Shown one piece after another: positions 54,903 through 60,310 of a stretch of DNA of 60,310 nucleotides (within the stretch, counting starts at the first letter, position 1; every line of letters starts with the position of its first letter). This stretch comes from a candidate division WOR-3 bacterium. Lineage in GTDB: Bacteria > Hydrothermota > Tepidihabitantia > Tepidihabitantales > JBDRVQ01. The position numbers and the translations under genes were made by a program. The DNA lies in assembly GCA_039801905.1 (NCBI GenBank), contig JBDRVQ010000007.1, forward strand, positions 1-60,310, given 5' to 3'. Under the pieces are notes generated by a model. That model was not told the origin of the DNA. It saw only the letters and a list, made by a program, of their open reading frames with translations, and made no database searches.

Positions 54903-55346
54903 ATGGAGACTTTGATTTTGGGGGTTGGTAATCCTTTAAGGGGAGATGACGGGATTGGCAGTGAGATTGCCAAAGAACTGATCCGCTTGGGGTTTAAGAA
55001 TGTGATAGACAGCGAAGATGCGCCGGAGAATTTTATCCTAAAAATTATTGACTTAAAACCGAAGAGGTTAATTGTGATTGATGCCTGCGATTTTTCCGGA
55101 AAGGTTGGGGAATTTCGCCTCTTTACCAAAGAGGAGTGGCAAAAGATTCTCCCCACTTCTTTTTCCACTCATACCCTTCCCCTCTCCCTTTTCCTCTCCC
55201 TCATTGCCCGGGAGGTTTCCTGTGAAGTCTATCTTTTAGGCATCCAAGTGAAAAATTTAGAAATGTCTTCGGAAATCAGCCCGGAATTAAGAGAAAAGAA
55301 AAGCGAAATCGTCAATTATCTTCTTAATCTTCTTTCGGGTAAATAA
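54903..55346 (+). CDS. Hydrogenase maturation protease-like (HycI/HyaD family)
   Basis: 147 aa with the family's nickel-binding layout: LGVGNPLRGDDGIG (Asp and Glu nearby), LIVIDACDFSGKVG (Asp), and a His in FSTHTLPLSLFLSLI. These endopeptidases remove the C-terminal peptide of NiFe-hydrogenase large subunits after Ni insertion. No hydrogenase genes are in the window. F420-reducing-type and group 4 (HycI) proteases are the likeliest subgroups. Its 3' end overlaps rfbB on the other strand by 31 nt. Confidence 0.82.
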   Translation: METLILGVGNPLRGDDGIGSEIAKELIRLGFKNVIDSEDAPENFILKIIDLKPKRLIVIDACDFSGKVGEFRLFTKEEWQKILPTSFSTHTLPLSLFLSLIAREVSCEVYLLGIQVKNLEMSSEISPELREKKSEIVNYLLNLLSGK

Positions 55347-56329
55347 AACTTAGAAAACCGGCGAAAATAGGCTCTCTCTTCTTTAATCTTCTCCTCCACC
55401 CAGGAGAAATTTTCTAAATACCAATCAACAGTCTTTCGCAAACCTTCGGCAAACCTTGTCTTTGCCCGCCAGCCCAATTCTCTTCTTACTTTCTTAGTAG
55501 AGAGGGCATAGCGGAAGTCATGTCCTGGTCTATCGCGGACGAATTGAATCAGACTAAAAGGTTTCTCTAAGAGGGAAAGGATACTTTTCACAACATCAAT
55601 ATTTTTCTTCTCTTCCCCACTGGCGATATTATAGGCTTCACCAATCCGTCCTTTTTCTAAGACTTGAAAGATCCCTTCCGCACAGTCTGCCACATAAAAC
55701 CACTCTCGGACATTTTCCCCCTTTCCATAAACCGGAACCTTCTTATTCTTTAAGGCAGAGTAGATAACAAGGGGAATAAGTTTCTCCGGATATTGGTAAG
55801 GACCATAGGTATTAGAAGGCCGGACGATTAAAATCGGCAAGTTATAGGTGCGATAATAAGCCTTCGCCAGCATATCGGAAGCCGCCTTACTCACCGCATA
55901 AGGAGAATTGGGAAGGAAGGGAGATTCCTCGGTGAACTTCCCTTTTTTTATTTCGCCGTAGACCTCATCGGTTGAAACCTGTAAGAACTTCTCCACTCCA
56001 TAAGTCCGAATCGCTTCCAAAAGGGTATGGGTTCCTTTAACATTGGTTTCTAAAAAGAGCGAGGGGTCAAAAATACTCCGGTCAACATGGGTCTCGGCGG
56101 CAAAATTGACGAGATAATCCGGTCTTTCTCTTCTCAAGATCCTTCTCACCGCATCCCGGTCGGCGATATCCCCTTTATAAAACTTAACTTCTCCTTTCGG
56201 AATTCTTCGTAAATCACCAGCGTAGGTCAACTTATCTAAGACAATAATCTCGTAATTTCTTTCTAAGCCCTGCCGGACAAACTCACTACCAATGAAACCA
56301 CAACCACCCGTTACCAATATCTTCTTCAT
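55316..56329 (-). CDS. rfbB: dTDP-glucose 4,6-dehydratase (RmlB)
   Basis: 337-aa extended SDR. NAD-binding GGCGFIGSEFV at the N-terminus, FAAETHVDRS, STDEVYGEIKKG with the catalytic Thr-Asp-Glu, YAVSKAASD with Tyr and Lys, and RPSNTYGPYQYPEKL are diagnostic. Converts dTDP-glucose to dTDP-4-keto-6-deoxyglucose. Start overlaps rfbC as ATGA. The convergent hydrogenase-type protease gene overlaps its last 31 nt. Confidence 0.94.
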   Translation of the reverse strand: MKKILVTGGCGFIGSEFVRQGLERNYEIIVLDKLTYAGDLRRIPKGEVKFYKGDIADRDAVRRILRRERPDYLVNFAAETHVDRSIFDPSLFLETNVKGTHTLLEAIRTYGVEKFLQVSTDEVYGEIKKGKFTEESPFLPNSPYAVSKAASDMLAKAYYRTYNLPILIVRPSNTYGPYQYPEKLIPLVIYSALKNKKVPVYGKGENVREWFYVADCAEGIFQVLEKGRIGEAYNIASGEEKKNIDVVKSILSLLEKPFSLIQFVRDRPGHDFRYALSTKKVRRELGWRAKTRFAEGLRKTVDWYLENFSWVEEKIKEERAYFRRFSKFYLPERRLRR

Positions 56330-56805
56330 AAATCAAATTGAAAAGGGGAAGGTTGGTTCTCATAGCGAATTTCGTCCACCGCCTCTTTCCTTCCCCATCC
56401 TTTATAGAGGCGGTTCGGAAAGTTTATGATGTAAGCCGGACTATCTCCGATATTCACATAGCCGTGAACCACCCCCGGAGGAACAATCACCCTTTTCAAC
56501 TCCCCTTCCCCAAAGGTTAAAACTAACTTATTTTGATAGGTTGGGGAGTGAGGTCGGTTATCCCAGAGATAGAGGCGGAAGGTGCCAATTCCCAAAAAGC
56601 AGAAATAGTCGGTCTGCTCTTTATGTTCGTGGGGACCCCGACTCTTTTTGGGATAGGTTAAAGAGATATAGGACATCACCGGATAAATCCCTTCTTCCAT
56701 CTCATCCTGCCGGAATAATTCGGCAAGCCAACCCCGTTCGTCAGAATTCTTTTTCAAATCCGTAATCACCACATCGGCAATCGGACCAATCTTAAATTCC
56801 CTCAT
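56326..56805 (-). CDS. rfbC: dTDP-4-dehydrorhamnose 3,5-epimerase-like cupin (RmlC family)
   Basis: 159-aa cupin resembling RmlC: VVITDLKKNSDERGWLAELFR opening, SRGPHEHKEQTDYFCFLGIG with the metal-like/catalytic His, and IVPPGVVHGYVNIGDSPAYIIN. It is shorter than typical RmlC (about 180 aa). Situated between rmlA and rmlB, so it very probably supplies the epimerase step. RmlD is not present in the window, leaving the end sugar open. Confidence 0.82.
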   Translation of the reverse strand: MREFKIGPIADVVITDLKKNSDERGWLAELFRQDEMEEGIYPVMSYISLTYPKKSRGPHEHKEQTDYFCFLGIGTFRLYLWDNRPHSPTYQNKLVLTFGEGELKRVIVPPGVVHGYVNIGDSPAYIINFPNRLYKGWGRKEAVDEIRYENQPSPFQFDL

Positions 56806-57881
56806 ACCTCAATCTCGGAATCGTCAGAGATTAAAAGGCGGAGACATTGGTGAGTTTTCTGATTCTTTTCAATCCGCACATTCCGGCCGATAAGCGATTC
56901 CGCCATCCGATTAATCTCCTTAATTTTCGTTCCTTTCAAGATGATAGAATATTCAATCGTTGAATCTTCAATTACACAATCCTCAGCAATCGCCGTAAAA
57001 GGACCAATTTGGGAATTGATAATCTTCGTATTCTGCCCAATCACCACCGGTCCGTTAATCTCACTATTTCTCACCTCTCCCCCTTTCCCAATCTCCACTT
57101 TACCCGAGATTTGGGATTGAAAAACATCTCCTTCAATCTTCCTTTCAATCAATTGTTCAAGAATTGTTCGGTTCGCCTCCAAAAGGGAATCCTTCTTTCC
57201 GGTATCCAGCCACCATTTATCTAAGATATGGGCGTGCACCTTCCTTTTGTCTTCTAACAACCGGGCGATGGCATCGGTAATCTCCAACTCTCCCCGGGCG
57301 GATGGTTTTATCATCTCAATCGCCTGATGGATCGCCGGGGAAAAGAGGTAAACACCAACCAATGCTAAATTTGATTTCGGCATTTGCGGTTTCTCTACCA
57401 ATTCCACAATCTCCCCTTTTTGATTAAGGGTGGCGATACCAAATTGGCTGGGATTAGAAACTTCCTTCAAAAGGAGCAAGGCATCAACCCCCAACTGATT
57501 AAACCTCCTAATAAACTCCTTCAAATCCTCACCGATGAGATTATCCCCGAGATACATCAAGAAAGGTTCATCTGCCAAGAAATCCCTTGCCACCTTTACT
57601 GCATGGGCAAGCCCCTTCGGCTCTTCTTGAATTATGAAGGTAAAACTCACCCTTTGCTCACCTAAAATCTTCCTCTCGTAATCAGCAACGCTCTCCTTAA
57701 TCAAATCGCCGGTCTCCGGAGCGATGATGATACCAATATTAGAAAGTCCGCTTTTGATGATATTGTCTAAGACGAAATGGAGAATGGGCCGGTTCGCCAC
57801 CGGCACCAGTTGTTTCGGGATGGTAAAGGTCAAAGGCTTTAACCTCGTCCCCTTACCACCGCAGAGGACCAGGCATTTCAT
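56802..57881 (-). CDS. rfbA: Glucose-1-phosphate thymidylyltransferase, long form (RmlA)
   Basis: 359 aa. Nucleotidyltransferase motif LCGGKGTRLKPLT, PKQLVPVANRPI, MYLGDNLI with the metal Asp, and EKPQMPKSNLALVGVYLF. Residues about 245-359 form a left-handed beta-helix extension (IGKGGEVRNSEINGPVVIG), giving the long form. First gene of rmlA-rmlC-rmlB, all overlapping by 4 nt. A GlmU-type uridylyltransferase is a weaker alternative. Confidence 0.85.
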   Translation of the reverse strand: MKCLVLCGGKGTRLKPLTFTIPKQLVPVANRPILHFVLDNIIKSGLSNIGIIIAPETGDLIKESVADYERKILGEQRVSFTFIIQEEPKGLAHAVKVARDFLADEPFLMYLGDNLIGEDLKEFIRRFNQLGVDALLLLKEVSNPSQFGIATLNQKGEIVELVEKPQMPKSNLALVGVYLFSPAIHQAIEMIKPSARGELEITDAIARLLEDKRKVHAHILDKWWLDTGKKDSLLEANRTILEQLIERKIEGDVFQSQISGKVEIGKGGEVRNSEINGPVVIGQNTKIINSQIGPFTAIAEDCVIEDSTIEYSIILKGTKIKEINRMAESLIGRNVRIEKNQKTHQCLRLLISDDSEIEV

Positions 57882-57896
57882 AAATTTTTAAGTTCT

Positions 57897-57924
57897 ATTT
57901 TAATAAGGAATTAGTAAAAGTCAA
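57897..57924 (-). promoter_or_regulatory. Promoter of the rml operon
   Basis: Minus strand TTGACT (57924-57919), 16 bp, TAAAAT (57902-57897); a leader of about 8 nt. Confidence 0.75.
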
Positions 57925-57962
57925 CCCTCCGGTTCCCAACCTGAGTGGTAAAACTCTGGGAA

Positions 57963-57980
57963 GGCTAAACTTTTTTAGCC
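57963..57980 (-). other. GGCTAAA/TTTAGCC hairpin at the end of the 12-bp array
   Basis: A 7-bp perfect inverted repeat with a 4-nt loop, just past the last 12-bp unit in the transcribed direction and before the rml promoter; no T-tract. Confidence 0.4.
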
Positions 57981-58201
57981 TTTCCATTATCATCTCAATT
58001 AATCTCCTGATTAGGTTCTCCTTTATCTCCCCTATTAAAACCCCGATCATCTCTTCCCTTATCATTCCCATTATACTATCAATTATACCTTTTCTAAGAC
58101 CCCCAACTATCCCTTCTTTTACCTCTTATATTATCTCTCCGATTAAACTCTTTCTTAATCCACCTTTTAGACTCTAAATTAAGTCTCCGATACCATCCCC
58201 T
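57974..58201 (-). repeat. Degenerate 12-bp tandem repeat, locus C (19 units)
   Basis: Nineteen 12-bp units in unbroken phase starting at 57974, 57986, 57998 and so on to 58190; on the plus strand most begin ATTA, TTTA or CTTA and are then pyrimidine-rich (ATTAATCTCCTG, ATTATCTCTCCG, ATTAAGTCTCCG). On the minus strand the core is TAATNNRRAGNN, as in locus B. In one minus-strand frame it gives tetrapeptides G-D-L-I, x-S-L-K, G-G-L-R, K-S-L-I, G-E-I-I and so on to R-L-K-K, with a TAG and a TAA at first positions, so it is not a functional ORF as it stands. Confidence 0.8.
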
Positions 58202-58280
58202 GTATGCTACATCCCTTTTTATAAAAATAAATCCCTCCCTTTTTGGAGATCAAAGTTTTATTTAGTAATTAGTTTATTGT

Positions 58281-58308
58281 ATTATAAGGTATCTTTAGAA
58301 GATGTCAA
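58281..58308 (-). promoter_or_regulatory. Promoter directed into the 12-bp repeat array
   Basis: Minus strand TTGACA (58308-58303), 16 bp, TATAAT (58286-58281). Transcription would start near 58274 and run through the whole array towards rml. Confidence 0.75.
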
Positions 58309-58326
58309 CCCTGGAGTTAAGTCGCC

Positions 58327-58381
58327 CGCCACCCGCGAAGCGGGGTGGCGAAGTCTCGCCTCGTAAAGGCGGATAAGACTT
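58327..58381. other. Two adjacent hairpins downstream of a secreted-protein gene
   Basis: CGCCACCCGC (58327-58336) with GCGGGGTGGCG (58340-58350), one bulge; then AAGTC/GACTT enclosing CGCCT/AGGCG (58351-58381). They lie just past the terminator of the minus-strand paralogue and may be a second stop or a small structured RNA. Confidence 0.45.
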
Positions 58382-58390
58382 TTATAAAAT

Positions 58391-58419
58391 AAAAACGCCC
58401 CCGGAAAATCCGGGGGCGT
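58391..58419 (-). terminator. Terminator of the fifth propeller/CARDB protein gene
   Basis: CGCCCCCGGA (58396-58405), AAA loop, TCCGGGGGCG (58409-58418), T-tract on the minus strand; identical to the hairpin at 40081-40103. Confidence 0.88.
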
Positions 58420-58442
58420 CTCCTATTATTAGGGAAAATTGG

Positions 58443-60310
58443 CTACTTCACCACGATTAACTTCCTATCTTCTTTGTAGCCCGTTGATTCAAGCCGCAAG
58501 AGATAGATTCCCGCTGGTAGTTTCTTGATCGTAAACTCACCCTTATCGCTTCTTGCGGAATAGACCATGCTTCCTAAGGTGTTATAGATTTTGAGAGTCG
58601 CAATCTCTTTCTTCGGTAAGTTGTAATAAACCTTGGTTAAGCCTTTGGTCGGATTGGGGACAATATTTATAAAAGTCTCACGACTTAACTCCTTAGTGAA
58701 CTCTTGGGCTCCGGTATTTGGTAAAGTCACAAGGCAAGTAGCGCTACCGGTATATTTCCAGATAGAAGTGGTATTATTTCCCTTTAAGGCATAGATTGTG
58801 CCATCGGTCCAAGTGCAGAGTCCACCACCACCCTTCACATACTTCTTATCCGGCATCTTGGGGATTGTCTCTAAGCCTGCCCACTTGGTCGTTGGGTCAA
58901 ATGACCAGAACTCCTTCGTATTATTTCCCTTGAAGGCACAAATCTTGCCACCCTTTAAGACCATTGCCGCACCTTCGCCAACCTTCTTCTTCTTATTCCA
59001 CATTGGATGAGTGAAAGGCATTCCAGAATCTTTTTCCCAGGTATTAGCCGAGATGTCATACTTGTAGAACTCATTATACTTACCCCTTAAAGCGTAGAGC
59101 GTATTATTATCATAGGCAATAAGGCAGGAGCCATCACCATAACCTTTACCGGTATAAGAACCTTCTGGTGCCTTTGGTAAGGTTTCAATCCAGGTGTTAT
59201 TGGCACAGTCAAAGGCATAGAACTCATTGGTCTTGGAGCCTTTTAAGAGATAGACTTTTCCATTAACATAAGTTATTCCAGTACCACCTTTCAAATTTTT
59301 GCCAGCACCAATCGGCACCAAAGGCAAAGAATCCCAAACTTTATTCTGAGTGTCATAACGCCAAAACTCTCTGGTATTTGAACCCTTTGTAATGTAGAGG
59401 AATCGCTCGCCATCCGAAGTTATCGCCCCTCCTTTCTTCACCTTTTTTCCAAAACCAAAAGGAACCGTATCCTCAAATACCGCGCTCATTTCCCCTGGAA
59501 TATAAGAATAAAGACTTCGGGTATTATTCCCCTTTAAGATGTATAACTTATCGCCACACCTCGTAATCCCGCCACCAGATTTTATCCGCTTCCGGTCCGG
59601 TTCTAAGGGAACCTCACCAACCTTAAACCAACCACCATAAGAAATCCCACCCTTTACAAATACTTGACCTTCTTCCTTATCGTTGGTGTTATTCATATCA
59701 CCGCTCAATTGAGTAGTACACTTGGTAGTAAAACTCCCAACTGAATCAGCAATCCAAGAGTCAAATTCTATTATCCTCTCTTCATTGGGTGTTAGGTCAA
59801 TTACCGGTTTGGTGGAAGACCACTTGACACCTTCAATAAAGAATGTGGCATCAAAGGTTACTGTGGTATTGCCGAAGTTTTTAACCTTTGCCTGGGGGAG
59901 AATTATTGCTCCGGAATCAACGGTATCAGTGGGCGCGATAATCTCAATTACCCCAACATCCAAAAATCTAACGAATACCTCTCCTTCCTGCTGATCATTA
60001 GCATTATTTAGATCGCCATTAAGTTTTGTTGTGCATCTTATCTCTAAACTACCAATCGGTTCTGCCACCCATTCGGCAAAGGTGAGTTGCTCCTCTTCAT
60101 TAGGACCTAAGGTGATACTTCTTGTATCCTCATATTTACTTCCTTCAATCCAGAAGGTGACATCAAAGGTCTTCTCTGTATTACTATTATTCCGAATTGT
60201 TGCCTTCGGATAGATTATCTCACCGTAATTCACCGTTCCTATTGGCTCATCAATAGAGAGACACTGGGCATCAAGGTATTGGACAAATACCGAGCCGGTA
60301 GATTTATCGT
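58443..60310 (-). CDS. Secreted CARDB/propeller protein with C-terminal sorting domain (5' end beyond window)
   Basis: The frame is open to the right edge (at least 621 aa), so the true start is outside; the internal GTG at 60233 is not a start. CARDB-like repeats (DVGVIEIIAPTDTVDSG) precede a propeller region with L-K-G-N-N-T, T-K-G-S-N-T and L-R-G-K-Y-N turns, then a type-A sorting tail (INIVPNPTKGLTKVYYNLP). It is closely related to the 1392-aa protein ending at 40210: long stretches such as GMPFTHPMWNKKKKVGEGA and the last 25 residues are nearly identical, and the terminator is the same. Duplication or gene conversion is likely. Confidence 0.88.
   Translation of the reverse strand, partial: DKSTGSVFVQYLDAQCLSIDEPIGTVNYGEIIYPKATIRNNSNTEKTFDVTFWIEGSKYEDTRSITLGPNEEEQLTFAEWVAEPIGSLEIRCTTKLNGDLNNANDQQEGEVFVRFLDVGVIEIIAPTDTVDSGAIILPQAKVKNFGNTTVTFDATFFIEGVKWSSTKPVIDLTPNEERIIEFDSWIADSVGSFTTKCTTQLSGDMNNTNDKEEGQVFVKGGISYGGWFKVGEVPLEPDRKRIKSGGGITRCGDKLYILKGNNTRSLYSYIPGEMSAVFEDTVPFGFGKKVKKGGAITSDGERFLYITKGSNTREFWRYDTQNKVWDSLPLVPIGAGKNLKGGTGITYVNGKVYLLKGSKTNEFYAFDCANNTWIETLPKAPEGSYTGKGYGDGSCLIAYDNNTLYALRGKYNEFYKYDISANTWEKDSGMPFTHPMWNKKKKVGEGAAMVLKGGKICAFKGNNTKEFWSFDPTTKWAGLETIPKMPDKKYVKGGGGLCTWTDGTIYALKGNNTTSIWKYTGSATCLVTLPNTGAQEFTKELSRETFINIVPNPTKGLTKVYYNLPKKEIATLKIYNTLGSMVYSARSDKGEFTIKKLPAGIYLLRLESTGYKEDRKLIVVK

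Noticed and set aside
57974-58201. CRISPR array
   Set aside because: Units are 12 bp, contiguous and degenerate; there are no spacers and no cas genes.

Overview
The window looks like a chromosomal piece of an uncultivated, probably anaerobic, diderm bacterium. I infer a lineage of the WOR-3 / Stahlbacteria type near the FCB group. The basis is several very large exported proteins ending in type-A (Por/T9SS-like) C-terminal sorting domains, a LapA/LapB pair, FtsEX with an EnvC-like partner, RmlA/B/C genes, and an oxygen-detoxification operon built on a flavodiiron protein. The assignment is inference; the window has no rRNA to test it. I saw no tRNA, rRNA, CRISPR array, transposase or prophage genes.

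Layout. 0.3-3.4 kb: recG and a DUF4837 lipoprotein. 3.4-8.1 kb: a serine-palmitoyltransferase-like gene overlapping a bacterial ceramide-synthase-like acyltransferase (candidate sphingolipid genes), divergent from a GT-C membrane glycosyltransferase. 8.1-9.5 kb: two small secreted proteins. 9.6-14.9 kb: miaB-lapA-lapB-mutS. 15.2-19.8 kb (minus): flavin reductase, flavodiiron protein, ferritin-like protein, rubredoxin-cupin fusion, tatD, rsmA, DUF2284. 19.9-20.8 kb: DUF2703 and an acetyltransferase. 20.9-34.5 kb: four large secreted beta-propeller/CARDB proteins, interrupted by a DUF763 gene. 35.0-40.1 kb: ftsE-ftsX-envC-holB-radical SAM. 40.2-44.4 kb: a 1392-aa surface protein with three promoters and a structured leader. 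45.3-54.9 kb: C25 (gingipain-type) peptidase, two GT-C-like membrane proteins, purL, ridA, hydrogenase-maturation-type protease. 55.3-57.9 kb: rmlB-rmlC-rmlA. From 58.4 kb a fifth propeller/CARDB protein runs off the window.

The regulatory grammar is unusually readable. About twenty promoters of form TTGACN-16 bp-TATAAT can be seen, all with a 16-bp spacer. For nine genes, mostly housekeeping, the -10 box ends only 5-7 nt before the start codon and no Shine-Dalgarno is present, so their mRNAs should be leaderless; large secreted-protein genes instead have leaders and strong GGAGG sites. This also corrects starts: apparent TTG starts of ftsE and purL are really -35 boxes.

Most notable: (1) a secreted propeller gene at 23458-24781 has a (TACA)5 tetranucleotide tract between its start codon and signal peptide and is out of frame by one nucleotide, as expected for an OFF-state phase-variable gene; (2) a family of degenerate 12-bp tandem repeats (TAAT core) at three non-coding loci, which in one frame spell a tetrapeptide pattern interrupted by stops; (3) an H-type pseudoknot next to the Shine-Dalgarno of the 1392-aa surface protein; (4) a candidate structured RNA before ridA; (5) the spt/bCerS-like pair.
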